Below are positions 14,500-23,122 of a DNA stretch of 26,530 nt, piece after piece. Position 1 is the stretch's first letter. Every line of letters begins with the position of its first letter. The notes under the pieces were generated by a model, which saw nothing but the letters and a program-made list of their open reading frames with translations, ran no database searches and was not told where the DNA came from. This DNA is from an uncultured Lachnospiraceae bacterium (GTDB taxonomy: Bacteria > Bacillota > Clostridia > Lachnospirales > Lachnospiraceae), in assembly GCA_948794795.1 (NCBI GenBank), contig CAQGLR010000051.1, positions 1 to 26,530 on the forward strand, in the 5' to 3' direction. The position numbers and the translations under genes were made by a program.

Positions 14500-16797
14500 A
14501 TGGGAATAATTGAACAGACCAACCGGACAATTTTATTTGATGTTATAAACCCGGAAGTCTTTGATATGTTTAACATTATGTCAGATGTGGATGAGAATTC
14601 CAAAAGCCTGTCTGATGAAAAGGTGGCAGAAATAAACAATGCCCTTTTGGTTAACAATTTCGATGAATTTTTAAGGAAATTTAAGCCAACAATTTACAGT
14701 TATTTTGACCAGGAACGAGGCATGGTATATGAACTGACAAAACCAGCAGGAATACCAGAGCCTTTAGTGAAGAAGATTGTTATTGACCGTAATAATACTT
14801 TTTTAAAGATGTTTATTTCTATTATGGACAGCAAGAAAGCATCAGGTGCAACTAATGCGTCATTTAATTATGAAAAAGTAACAGAGATGCTTGCTCCGCA
14901 TAAAACTTTAAAAGAGATTAAAAAGCTGAAAAAAGATATTACATATCTGGAAAATAAAAATGCCGAGTTTGAAAGTGATTCGCCGGCTAAACAGGACGCT
15001 GTACTGAAACTTAAGGCGAAACTTGAGAGAACTAAGAAATACTATAATGAAACTTCATCACAGCTTACCCTTATGCTTGGAATGATTAAGGATAATTTAG
15101 ACACAGCTGTAAGTGCTGCACAAAAGGGTGTTACAGAGTTTAACCCGGCGCTTCCTGTATTTAATGAAAATGCAGAGATTGTTGCGCTTGGTGTACAGGA
15201 TAATCCTGCTTCACTTCTTGAGGACAAAGGAAAGGGAAACGGTAAGGAAAGTACAGAACTTGCTAATGCAGCAAAAGGAGAAGTAGCAGTAACAGCTGCT
15301 TCTGAAAAGAAAACTATAAGTTATAAGGATTTGTCAGTTGCGGTTATTGAAGAACAGTACAATGAAAGCATGCAGGCGCTTTATGAATCTGTAGGCCAGG
15401 AGTATGACACAGAATCTTCCTCTGCTTCCTTGTCAAAGGAATTAATTGTTGCTGCATTTACTGATAAAGTACCAGACAAACTTGTAGCTATGGATATTGA
15501 TACTAAGGTTGAGCTTTATAATAAATATTCTGCAATTAACACTTTATGGCAGAAGTCATTTATACGTACAGCAAAGCTTCTTATAGAGAGAATACTTAGT
15601 GTAAAGGCATTTTTTGACCAGTACCAGCCAAAGACACCATTTATGCGTCCTTCGCTTCTGGTAGTAAATGCACCTATGTCAGATATTTTAGAGGAAAAGA
15701 ATCTTGAGAATTTAAAGAAATATCTTGAAACAGTTAATAATAAGTCAGATTACAGCAATACCATCTGGTTTGGAATTGTTCCAAATATTGAATATTCAGA
15801 TGAACGCGAAATTGATATAGATGAAGAAACAATGAGGCAGTTTGGATATACAGGGGATATTTATACAGGAGTTTCTATTATGCCAACCCCTGTGTCAGAC
15901 CTGCAGCTTTTGTTAGATGAAATAAAGGATTACAGGATACAGGTATTTTTCTCATTTGAAACTGGTGAAGATACAACATTCTTAAAGCTTTCTACACATG
16001 GAATGGACCAGTATATGGAGAATACACAGGAACTTGAAAATGCGGATTACAGCCGTTATGCAATACCTTCACTGCCAAACTTTACAGTAATACCTAGTGA
16101 TAAATCACGTGTAGTATTAGGTTCAAAGGCAGTACGTGACAAAGACGGGAAGCTGCAGTTTTCAACAGACCGTGATGATTTTATGAAGTTCTGGATTTAT
16201 GGTGTATATATTGGTGCTGCTTATGTGGCAGCAGGAATTGCGGCAGCATACCAGTGTCCGAACTTCTTATCAGCAAAGTTTGGCGGCAAGGTTAAGAAGG
16301 AATACCCAGGTGTAAGGTTTGATATTGAAGCAGGGGATAATGCTTTATATGTTACAACAACCATGCCAAAAGAGATTGCAGGATATACAACAGAAACAAA
16401 AAATATTATTAATGAACATAAATATGGATTTGTATTTTCTTCTGATAAGAACCAGTTGAATGGCAATTCAATTAATCTGGTTACAGTATATAAGTCACGT
16501 TGTATGAATGAAAGCAAGAATGGCGGATTTGAAAGTATATTCAGGGAAACGACACGTACATATCTTTACCGTATGATTGGCGCCCTGACCAGTGATTATA
16601 AAAAAGACCGCATTGACAGGATATTTGAATCTGGCGGGAAAGTAAAAGAGTGGCAGCTTTCACCGAATTATGTAAATTCAATACTCCGTGAAGGGGATGG
16701 AATTGAAAAGGGTGATTGTAATGATACAACATATAATATAGAAATAAATTTTGCAGGTGTTTCAGAAAATATGGAACTCCAGATTAATACGGATTAA
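14500..16797 (+). CDS. TssC-like contractile sheath protein with TssB-like N-terminal part
   Basis: 765 aa. Residues 380-765 look like the TssC (VipB) sheath large subunit: a RPSLLVVNAPMSD strand, a YSRYAIPSLPNF segment, the helix FWIYGVYIGAAYVAAG (about 564-579), NEHKYGFVFSSD, then ESIFRETTRTYLYRMI and a final strand TYNIEINFAGVSENMELQIN. Residues about 45-110 (NNALLVNNFDEFLRKFKP) recall the NFDDVLxxxxP stretch of TssB, followed by a lysine-rich coiled coil (135-200) and a low-complexity linker (240-275). So one chain may supply both sheath halves that are separate genes in Proteobacteria; this is inference. GGAGGA precedes the ATG. As first gene, it should be among the most expressed. Role: contractile sheath around the tube. 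A phage-type sheath is the alternative. Confidence 0.7.
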   Translation: MGIIEQTNRTILFDVINPEVFDMFNIMSDVDENSKSLSDEKVAEINNALLVNNFDEFLRKFKPTIYSYFDQERGMVYELTKPAGIPEPLVKKIVIDRNNTFLKMFISIMDSKKASGATNASFNYEKVTEMLAPHKTLKEIKKLKKDITYLENKNAEFESDSPAKQDAVLKLKAKLERTKKYYNETSSQLTLMLGMIKDNLDTAVSAAQKGVTEFNPALPVFNENAEIVALGVQDNPASLLEDKGKGNGKESTELANAAKGEVAVTAASEKKTISYKDLSVAVIEEQYNESMQALYESVGQEYDTESSSASLSKELIVAAFTDKVPDKLVAMDIDTKVELYNKYSAINTLWQKSFIRTAKLLIERILSVKAFFDQYQPKTPFMRPSLLVVNAPMSDILEEKNLENLKKYLETVNNKSDYSNTIWFGIVPNIEYSDEREIDIDEETMRQFGYTGDIYTGVSIMPTPVSDLQLLLDEIKDYRIQVFFSFETGEDTTFLKLSTHGMDQYMENTQELENADYSRYAIPSLPNFTVIPSDKSRVVLGSKAVRDKDGKLQFSTDRDDFMKFWIYGVYIGAAYVAAGIAAAYQCPNFLSAKFGGKVKKEYPGVRFDIEAGDNALYVTTTMPKEIAGYTTETKNIINEHKYGFVFSSDKNQLNGNSINLVTVYKSRCMNESKNGGFESIFRETTRTYLYRMIGALTSDYKKDRIDRIFESGGKVKEWQLSPNYVNSILREGDGIEKGDCNDTTYNIEINFAGVSENMELQINTD

Positions 16798-16898
16798 TAG
16801 TTTTATATTATTTATATTTATTTGTGCTACATATTACAGCGGCACAGGATTAATAAGGATATATGGATAATTTTATCTATATAGTAACCCGTAGGCTG

Positions 16899-16914
16899 TG
16901 TAGTGTAAACTACA
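16899..16914 (+). promoter_or_regulatory. Palindrome TGTAGT-GTAA-ACTACA before the tube gene
   Basis: A perfect 6-bp inverted repeat with a 4-base centre, about 30 bases before the tube-gene start and 15 before its AGGAGG. It may be a protein-binding site or an mRNA hairpin that stabilises the tube message. No clear promoter boxes were found in the 147-base gap. Confidence 0.35.
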
Positions 16915-16944
16915 TCAATATTATGTTAGGAGGGATGCATACAT

Positions 16945-17340
16945 ATGGCATACAAAATAGTAATTGCTGATGTAACAGAACTGAGTGAAGAAATTATTAA
17001 TGTTTCTTTTAACTCAAAGATTCCAGAGGATTCATTTGCAAGGTCTTCAGACATTGAAGCAGAGCTTGTCATTACTGGAAAGGTTTCTTTTGATGCAGAC
17101 AAGCTGTTCATGCGTGATGCTGCAAAGAGTATGGCAACATGGGCACTGGTGAAGCCAGAGAGCGCAGATGCATACAAAAAGGTAACAGTAGAGTACCAGC
17201 ATGCAACAGCACCAAGGAAGTATGAATTTTCACATGCATTTGTTGTTTCTTATCATGAGGAATTTACAAAGACAGATGGAGAATTTACTTTGGTATTAAA
17301 GCAGAAAAAGGACAGGATTGACGGCGTAGTAATTGAGTAA
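16945..17340 (+). CDS. Hcp-like tube protein
   Basis: 131 aa, beta-rich: MAYKIVIADVTELSEEIINV, then ELVITGKVSF, MATWALVKPESADAYKKVTV, then FSHAFVVSYHEEFTKTDGEF and TLVLKQKKDRIDGVVIE. The size, the central helix between two beta halves and the end pattern (AFVVSY.E.F....G.FTLVLKQK.D...GV.I) fit the Hcp/phage-tube fold. It follows the sheath gene, the usual order in contractile systems. An ATG nine bases upstream is out of frame and lies too close to the AGGAGG; the 16945 start is the right one. Role: hexameric rings of the inner tube, and possibly effector carriage. The call rests on context plus pattern. Confidence 0.7.
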   Translation: MAYKIVIADVTELSEEIINVSFNSKIPEDSFARSSDIEAELVITGKVSFDADKLFMRDAAKSMATWALVKPESADAYKKVTVEYQHATAPRKYEFSHAFVVSYHEEFTKTDGEFTLVLKQKKDRIDGVVIE

Positions 17341-17371
17341 CCTGGAAAAATATTTACAAATGTATTTAGGG

Positions 17372-17394
17372 AGGCGTGCAGTTTTTGTGCGCCT
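17372..17394 (+). terminator. Stem-loop after the tube gene (attenuator-like)
   Basis: AGGCGTGCA pairs with TGTGCGCCT (9 bp including two G-U) around a GTTTT loop. It lies 32 bases after the tube stop and only a short T/C stretch follows. Such a hairpin could protect or partly terminate the sheath/tube mRNA so that the structural genes exceed downstream genes. Confidence 0.45.
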
Positions 17395-17415
17395 TTCTAA
17401 GAATTAGGAGCAGAT

Positions 17416-18006
17416 ATGAAAGTGAACCAGATAGCAAGCAGGTGTATCCAGGCTGGAGTTTTTATTTACCTGGTGTTCCAGATTTTTTATTTATACTATT
17501 GTCTGCTGCCTTCTGCAGAAGAAAAAACATGGGAAGGACTGGTATATCTTTGTATTGCCCAGTCTGTTTTATTTGCTGCTGCCATATTTTGTAATTTTCT
17601 GGTTTCTTTCCTGGAATACCGGAAGAAGAAACATAGTTCTCCTTTTAAAGCATTATATGTTATTTCTGGTGATGGAAAGATTAAAAACCAGGTTTTATTA
17701 AAAGGTAAAAATTCACTTATGGTTACAGGCAAAAAGGATGGAAAGGAAGTTTTCGTAGAAAATACTGGTGAGGCAAAGGAAGGCAGGTATATTTATGGCA
17801 TATGCAGGCTTGTTGCAGGACACTGGTATTTTGAAGTTAGTCCTGGAAGCCGTCTAGTAGGTATAAGAAAGGGAGGAGAGGGTATAATTTACCGTCTTAA
17901 GGAGAATATCCCTTATCCGCTTTCTGTACAGGATGTAATCTATGTGGATACATGTAAAATTACAATTAAAGAACAAAAATATCTGGAGGAACCGGAATGG
18001 GTCTGA
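17416..18006 (+). CDS. Two-helix membrane protein with FHA-like cytoplasmic domain
   Basis: 196 aa. Two membrane helices, about residues 11-31 and 41-66, are followed by the basic stop-transfer EYRKKKH, which places the rest in the cytoplasm. Residues about 80-190 are beta-rich (ALYVISGDGKIKNQVLLKGK, YIYGICRLVAGHWYFEVSPG, YPLSVQDVIYVDTCKITI) and read like an FHA or FHA-like sandwich; the phosphothreonine-binding Arg/Ser/His set is not clear. AGGAG precedes the ATG. It overlaps the next gene, another FHA protein, by 10 bases. Likely role: anchoring or regulating the machine at the membrane. The plus-strand frame at 17376-17594 is a shadow. Confidence 0.55.
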   Translation: MKVNQIASRCIQAGVFIYLVFQIFYLYYCLLPSAEEKTWEGLVYLCIAQSVLFAAAIFCNFLVSFLEYRKKKHSSPFKALYVISGDGKIKNQVLLKGKNSLMVTGKKDGKEVFVENTGEAKEGRYIYGICRLVAGHWYFEVSPGSRLVGIRKGGEGIIYRLKENIPYPLSVQDVIYVDTCKITIKEQKYLEEPEWV

Positions 18007-18542
18007 TTCGTTGTAAAAATGGTCATTTATTTAGTGAAAAAAAGCATGGTAATATATGCCCTTATTGTAATGTTACTGTAAATAAAAATGGTAGTTATGA
18101 GGAAGACCCACAGGGAAAATATAGTGATATTGTATATCTGAATGACCTGGAGGTCTTAAAGCCCGTTATGGGATGGCTTGTATGCCTGAAAGGACCTTCA
18201 TGTGGCAGGGATTACAGAATTATTGCAGAGAAGAATTTTATGGGGCGTGCCAATGATATGGAGATAAGGATTATTGGTGATGATACAATCTGTCTTAGAA
18301 ACCATGCAATTATTGTATATGACCCAGAGAAGAACAGGACAATGCTTCTGCCTGGTGATTCACAGGGGCTTGTATATATACTGGATGATAGTGGAGAATG
18401 GGAAGCGGTATTTGAGCCACATGAGCTTGAAGCAGGAGACCGTATTAAACTTGGACAGAGTGAATTTATTTTTGTCCCATTGTGTGGGGAAAATAATGGT
18501 TTTGTATTTAACTGGAAAGATACTGAAGAAGCTGGAAAATAA
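17997..18542 (+). CDS. Zinc-ribbon/FHA-domain protein
   Basis: 181 aa. Residues 6-24 carry C6, H10 and C21-x2-C24, a probable zinc-binding knuckle. Residues about 58-165 form an FHA domain: GWLVCLKGPSCGRDYRI, FMGRANDMEIRI (G83-R84 is the conserved GR), then DDTICLRNHAIIVYDPEKNR (the xRxHA loop with H103) and AGDRIKLGQSEFIFVPL. FHA domains bind phosphothreonine peptides. In type VI systems an FHA protein (TagH/Fha1) controls assembly with a Thr kinase and a PP2C phosphatase; the PP2C-like gene follows here and no kinase is in the window. Its GGAGG lies within the previous gene. Confidence is high for FHA, moderate for the role. Confidence 0.8.
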   Translation: MGLIRCKNGHLFSEKKHGNICPYCNVTVNKNGSYEEDPQGKYSDIVYLNDLEVLKPVMGWLVCLKGPSCGRDYRIIAEKNFMGRANDMEIRIIGDDTICLRNHAIIVYDPEKNRTMLLPGDSQGLVYILDDSGEWEAVFEPHELEAGDRIKLGQSEFIFVPLCGENNGFVFNWKDTEEAGK

Positions 18543-18547
18543 TTATA

Positions 18548-18568
18548 AGACAGCATAATAAGCTGTCT
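18548..18568 (+). other. Intergenic hairpin after the FHA gene
   Basis: AGACAGC, a 7-base loop and GCTGTCT form a perfect 7-bp stem just after the FHA stop. No T run follows, so it is more likely an mRNA-processing or stability element than a terminator. Confidence 0.35.
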
Positions 18569-18624
18569 GGATTTATTATGGTTCCAGCTTTGTGTTACAA
18601 AAAAGCATGGCATGGGGGACAATT

Positions 18625-19230
18625 ATGAAAGATAAATATAAGATAGGTAATGCCCAGTCCATAGGTTCTTATTATATACAGAGCAATTATTTTTCAACAA
18701 AGAACGGGAACTGTGCCCTGGCAGTGCTGGCAGACGGGACTATAGACCATATTAATGGCAGAAGGTGTGCAGTGCTGGCAGTAGAAACATGTATGCGGGG
18801 GTTTTATAATAACCCGGCAGGGGAAGGGGTATTGGCATTGTTTGATTCCATTGCAGCAGATATATTAAAGGAAATAAGGGAACTGGTTTATATTGGAAAG
18901 ATGCCATGCTTGTCATTTAGCGTTATGTTTATAAGGGACAAGCAGCTGTTTTATTATACAGTTGGAGATAACAAGGTTTTTATTTATGATGGCAGGGATT
19001 ACAAGGTTATGAAAGAAAGAAGAGGGCAGGCAGATTTTGGCAGGAGGATGACAGCAGGTATGTTTTCATGCGGGGCGTGGAAAGCATTACAGGAAAAGGA
19101 GATAGTTTCCTGCCTGCAGAAGAATATACATCCATTTGACAAAGCCCAGAGTATTGTTATGGGCATAAATAAAAAGAACAGGAAGAAAGCGGGTAATGCA
19201 ACCGTTATTTTAGTTGAGGATGCTTTATGA
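18625..19230 (+). CDS. PP2C-like phosphatase, partly degenerate
   Basis: 201 aa from ATG 18625, chosen because GGGGGA lies 7 bases upstream; a GTG at 18592 is in frame but lacks a site. PP2C landmarks: D37-G38 in LAVLADGTIDHINGRRCAVL (compare DGMGGH..G..A), G114-D115-N116 in YYTVGDNKVFIYDG (compare GDSR), and GNATVILV at 190-197 where active enzymes have DN.T. The last metal-binding Asp is Gly here, so activity may be weak or lost. A PP2C next to FHA proteins recalls the threonine-phosphorylation switch of type VI systems. The stop overlaps the next start (ATGA). Confidence 0.65.
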   Translation: MKDKYKIGNAQSIGSYYIQSNYFSTKNGNCALAVLADGTIDHINGRRCAVLAVETCMRGFYNNPAGEGVLALFDSIAADILKEIRELVYIGKMPCLSFSVMFIRDKQLFYYTVGDNKVFIYDGRDYKVMKERRGQADFGRRMTAGMFSCGAWKALQEKEIVSCLQKNIHPFDKAQSIVMGINKKNRKKAGNATVILVEDAL

Positions 19231-21104
19231 GAAGGTTAAACAGTAAGCTGGATGTGGATTTTATATCAGAGAAGGGTAATGACCTGTCTGAAAAAACATA
19301 TATTGCTTATACACCGCTTGAAAATTATATGTGTATTGCCATAGCAGAAAGTTATGACAATGAAACAGGAGAAAATAGTGCAAGGATTGCTGTAGAGGCG
19401 GCACTGGCAGCATTTGAGCGGAAACCATCATTAAAGCGTATACCAGAATATATACAATATGCCAACCAGCAAGTTTTCATGCACAGTACACGTTACCAGC
19501 TTAAGGCAAGCATTATGGTGTTTGTAACAGATTATACAAGGATGCGTTATGGTGTATGTGGTAATACAAAATTATATGGTATATTTGGAAATTTATTTAT
19601 ACTATCAAGTAAAACACAGACAATATACCAGCAGCGCCTTGACGAAGATGCCAGTAAAGAACCAGATGTATCAGAAATACATAATATGACAAGTTATCTG
19701 GGTAAGGAAAGGCAGGCAAGGCCATTTATTTCTAAGAAAATAAAGCTTACAGAGGGCTCAGTCCTGCTTTTTGCCACAAGTAATATGTGGGGAAGGATTT
19801 CTGGAATTGAGATTTTGGACGCTTATGAAAATACAAAGACAAATGAAGAATTTCTAGACAGCCTGCAAGAGCTTCTGTTAAGCCTGCAGGGACATGCCCC
19901 ACAGAAGATAGGAAGTTTTACTGCTGCCACACTTTCTGTTGAGAAGGTATTCCAGGAGGATGTACAGAAAGAAAAAAAGAAAAAGAGAATAATTCTGTTT
20001 ATTATAATTGGATTTTTCGTTATCCTGCTGGTTTTATGTATTGTATTTTTAACCATAAGGGCAATGGACAGAAAAAAGATAAGAGAAATAAAGGAATATG
20101 ATAAAAAAGGTGCCCAGTATGTGGATTATGGTAATTATACAAAGGCACTGGAGAAATATGAGCTTGCGGACACACTTGCAGATAAACTTAGCCTAAGCAA
20201 CTGGCAGTATATTAATGAAAAAAAGGAACTGTCTGAAACTGTATCTGGAAGGAAAGACCTTCTGGTCTTGTTACAGGATGCAGAGGCAGCTTATGAAGGA
20301 AAGAATTATGAGCAGGCAAAGAAGTTATATACACAAATACAGAAAGAGGCAGTGTATCAGGAGCTTAGTTATATTGAAAGTGATGCCAGCCAGAAGCTTG
20401 AGGAGATAAAATTGTATCTGGAGGCTTCCCAGTGTGATGCCCTGGGGGATATGTATGCTTCTGCAGGTGAGTATAATGACGCTATAAACCAGTATGAAAA
20501 GGCGCTGGAGCTTTTAAAAAGGACAGGAAGCCTTGATAAACAGGCAGAGATACAGGCTAAGATTTTTGATATACGCAGTAAACAGAAAGAAGCTAAAGCA
20601 GCAAAGGAAGAAGAAAAGAAAGCGGAAGAAGCAGAGAAAAAGGCAGCAGCAGAAGAAAAAAAGGCAAAGGCAGAAGAGAAGAAACAGAAGGCAGCAGATA
20701 AAGAAATTATACAGATGAATATACTGGTTGCAAGTGCTAATAAAGCACTTGAGGAAGGCCGTATTGCAAGGGCAAAGAAACTTTATAAGGAAGTTCTTGC
20801 AAAGTATAAAGGATTTAGTGGTTCTGCGGAAGATGCAGACAAGGTATATGCAGATATTGTTGCTTTGGGGCAGGCAATTACTGAGGCTGAGGCAAAAGCA
20901 ATAGAGGATGCAGAACAGGAACGTCTTAAACTGGCTTCTAAATATATATTACAGGCAAGAGAGGCAATGCGGGATGACGATAAAAAGAAGGCTGTAAAGT
21001 TCTATGAAAAGGCGCTGGATGTATATAAAGAGCTGGATATATGGGATGAAAGGACAGAAGAGGTTTATGATGCGCTTGATGAACTGGAAAATGGAGAGGA
21101 CTGA
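19227..21104 (+). CDS. Membrane protein: PP2C-like pseudo-domain, one helix, TPR/coiled-coil tail
   Basis: 625 aa. Residues 1-245 follow the PP2C outline, but the motifs are gone: AIAESYDNETGENSARIAVE where DG...G.. should be, RYGVCGNTKLYGI for GDSR, and GSFTAATLSV for DN.T. After the basic KEKKKKR (248-254) comes one membrane helix, about 255-277 (IILFIIIGFFVILLVLCIVF), so the tail is predicted to lie outside. The tail holds TPR-like repeats (YTKALEKYELA, YEQAKKLYTQIQKEA, YNDAINQYEKALELL, KKAVKFYEKALDVYKEL) and a Lys/Glu/Ala-rich helix at 452-493. It overlaps the preceding gene by 4 bases. It may be a membrane scaffold linking the cytoplasmic switch to the cell wall; this is inference. Confidence 0.65.
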   Translation: MRRLNSKLDVDFISEKGNDLSEKTYIAYTPLENYMCIAIAESYDNETGENSARIAVEAALAAFERKPSLKRIPEYIQYANQQVFMHSTRYQLKASIMVFVTDYTRMRYGVCGNTKLYGIFGNLFILSSKTQTIYQQRLDEDASKEPDVSEIHNMTSYLGKERQARPFISKKIKLTEGSVLLFATSNMWGRISGIEILDAYENTKTNEEFLDSLQELLLSLQGHAPQKIGSFTAATLSVEKVFQEDVQKEKKKKRIILFIIIGFFVILLVLCIVFLTIRAMDRKKIREIKEYDKKGAQYVDYGNYTKALEKYELADTLADKLSLSNWQYINEKKELSETVSGRKDLLVLLQDAEAAYEGKNYEQAKKLYTQIQKEAVYQELSYIESDASQKLEEIKLYLEASQCDALGDMYASAGEYNDAINQYEKALELLKRTGSLDKQAEIQAKIFDIRSKQKEAKAAKEEEKKAEEAEKKAAAEEKKAKAEEKKQKAADKEIIQMNILVASANKALEEGRIARAKKLYKEVLAKYKGFSGSAEDADKVYADIVALGQAITEAEAKAIEDAEQERLKLASKYILQAREAMRDDDKKKAVKFYEKALDVYKELDIWDERTEEVYDALDELENGED

Positions 21105-21127
21105 TACACAGGCAGGGGAGGAATATA

Positions 21128-22342
21128 ATGGAGCATGTAAAGGAACTTTTGAAATCCAGGATAGAGGGGATACATGACCCTTTACAGAGGATTTTACTTC
21201 AGGATGTACTGGCTGATGTGTTTACAGAACTCTTGCAATATAGTGAAGAACGTTATGCCAGGCTGGAAAATAAACTGGATATGGAAACAGGGGACTCTTT
21301 ACGCCAATATTATATTTATACTGGTGTTTGTAAGAGAGAGGATATTGACAGTACAAGCCGTTGTCTTTTTGAAATAAAAACAAGCCCGGCGTATGGAACA
21401 GGATACTTAGGGAGGATATTCCTTGCATGTGGTTATCCTGTTATACGCCAGTGTATTTCCAGGGAATACAAGGCACAGGTTATAACAGATAAAGGGAAAT
21501 ATGAAACTGTGGTGTCCCTAAGATATTGCCATGCTTACCTGGATGCTATTGGACATCTGTACCACCAGTTTAACCTAAGCCAGAAGCAGTGGCACACTAT
21601 AAACTGTCCATTTCTTTATAAGATGCTTGATATTGTGGATACCAAAGGGGTGGTTCCTGGTGATGAGACAGTACAGAAAGTGGAAATTATGTTAGGGGAA
21701 CTTTCAGAATATGTAATTTATGATGCTGTCCTTGTCTGGAATGTACAAGAGGAGATATGTAAGCCATCTGTAGAAACTGTAGCAGCAGATAATGAGGGGG
21801 TTTATATACATAAAATCCTTCTTAAGGATAAAGTTTCTGGATATCTTGCTGCCCCAGAGGGTGAAGATTTATTCTGGACAGTTTTTTCAGAGGATAGCAT
21901 TTTAGTACATACAAGAAAAAGAGCCCATGAAAATATGAAGCTTTTAAAAGTGGCACATATGGATATAAATAAAGACCTTACGGGGCTTTTGTATCCATTG
22001 CAGTCTAATTACAGGAACATGCGCCATGCGGACAGGCAGGCACGTAATAATCCACGCTGTATATGGACAGAGGGTGAAACCAGGCGGACATTAAGTTCAT
22101 ATGAGGTATTTAATGAGTTTGAACTATTGGATATCTGTATGGATTTACATGGGGATATCCCAGGAATTGACATAAATCATTTTATAAAAAGTAATTCCCT
22201 TTTGAAGTCCAGAAGAAAAGTGGCATTAATATTACATCCAAAAGACAGTAAAGATATATTTTGTTATGAAAAGATGTTTTTCCTGCTTTCGGAACTGCAG
22301 TTGTGTGCAGCAGAGTATGAATGGACAGGAATCCTTAAGTAG
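21128..22342 (+). CDS. Unrecognised 404-aa protein of the contractile locus, baseplate candidate
   Basis: No family is recognised with confidence. It starts MEHVKELLKSRIEGIHDPLQ; residues 45-80 contain GDSLRQYYIYTGVCKREDID and a YGTGYLGRIFLACGYPVIRQ stretch; the middle is beta-rich and aromatic; about 265-310 reads MKLLKVAHMDINKDLTGLLY. There is no signal peptide or membrane helix. GGGGAGG precedes the ATG. It lies between the membrane scaffold and a smaller protein, in the position where type VI loci carry TssF/TssG-type wedge proteins. A baseplate role is inference from synteny and size; a regulator or effector-loading factor would also fit. Confidence 0.5.
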   Translation: MEHVKELLKSRIEGIHDPLQRILLQDVLADVFTELLQYSEERYARLENKLDMETGDSLRQYYIYTGVCKREDIDSTSRCLFEIKTSPAYGTGYLGRIFLACGYPVIRQCISREYKAQVITDKGKYETVVSLRYCHAYLDAIGHLYHQFNLSQKQWHTINCPFLYKMLDIVDTKGVVPGDETVQKVEIMLGELSEYVIYDAVLVWNVQEEICKPSVETVAADNEGVYIHKILLKDKVSGYLAAPEGEDLFWTVFSEDSILVHTRKRAHENMKLLKVAHMDINKDLTGLLYPLQSNYRNMRHADRQARNNPRCIWTEGETRRTLSSYEVFNEFELLDICMDLHGDIPGIDINHFIKSNSLLKSRRKVALILHPKDSKDIFCYEKMFFLLSELQLCAAEYEWTGILK

Positions 22343-22405
22343 ACATATACAGCTTAGTGGCTTAAAAAATACAGTATTGACAATGCAGCACAGGAGTGAA
22401 GATAT

Positions 22406-23104
22406 ATGAATGATATAAACCACATATGGGGACCTTATCTTGCAATGCTGCAGCAGGAGGGGAACCTGGCGGATTTGTATTATAAAGTGAAGGATAACAG
22501 GGTTTCACCTTATCTGGAACTGCAGGCAGATAATTTATATGGAAACGGGTATAGTGGAAAATATTTAAAATTAGACGTAAATCCTTATATACGTTTCTTG
22601 AAAATATTTGAACCACTTCTTTCCCCAGATGACATGGGATATGAAGAATTTAACCAGGCACTTTCTGATATCCTGCTGCACTATCTGGCAGACCTGGATT
22701 TAAAGTCTGGCATGTGCAGGCAGGATTTTTATACATCATTTATAATAAAAGATTTGGAAAGCGGGGCTTATGGCGGGCTTGATGAATTAAAAGAATTTAC
22801 AAGGATTGAGAAAGTGGAAACTGCAAGATGGCTGTTGTGTTTCTACCAGACAGGTGACAATGAGTCATGCATATCAGGGGCAGCAGGATGCCTGCTTCCA
22901 GAATGTGAGGTTTTAGTACGTGAAGGTACAGAATTTGTATTCTATATGCGTGAACCATGGAATGAAACTGATAATAAAAAGCTTATGTTCCTGGTAAGGC
23001 TTTTCCTGCCATTATCTGCCCCTTATACTGTCCACTGGACATGTACATATGGGGTAACTGGATATAATGAAACAATGCGGCTTGGCAGTTTTGTCCTGGC
23101 ATAG
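22406..23104 (+). CDS. Unrecognised 232-aa protein, possible TssG or gpI-like baseplate subunit
   Basis: It starts MNDINHIWGPYLAMLQQEGN. Residues about 60-90 contain LKIFEPLLSPDDMGYEEFNQ. The last 45 residues (LMFLVRLFLPLSAPYTVHW, then GYNETMRLGSFVLA) recall the end of phage gpI and TssG proteins, where an R-x-(F/Y)-L-P helix is followed by a strand and a terminal RLG-like turn. This similarity is weak and unverified. AGGAG precedes the ATG, and the next gene starts 18 bases later. No membrane segment. A baseplate wedge component is my best guess from position. Confidence 0.45.
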   Translation: MNDINHIWGPYLAMLQQEGNLADLYYKVKDNRVSPYLELQADNLYGNGYSGKYLKLDVNPYIRFLKIFEPLLSPDDMGYEEFNQALSDILLHYLADLDLKSGMCRQDFYTSFIIKDLESGAYGGLDELKEFTRIEKVETARWLLCFYQTGDNESCISGAAGCLLPECEVLVREGTEFVFYMREPWNETDNKKLMFLVRLFLPLSAPYTVHWTCTYGVTGYNETMRLGSFVLA

Positions 23105-23122
23105 CCTGAAAGAGGTGCAGTA

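Noticed and set aside
14250..14500. tRNA, riboswitch or small RNA in the divergent intergenic region
   Set aside because: Only promoter-like boxes and one small inverted repeat were found; no tRNA-like or known riboswitch pattern.
20533..20718. Lys/Arg/Gln-rich 61-aa frame
   Set aside because: It is a frame-shifted reading of the Lys/Glu/Ala-rich coiled coil in 19227-21104.
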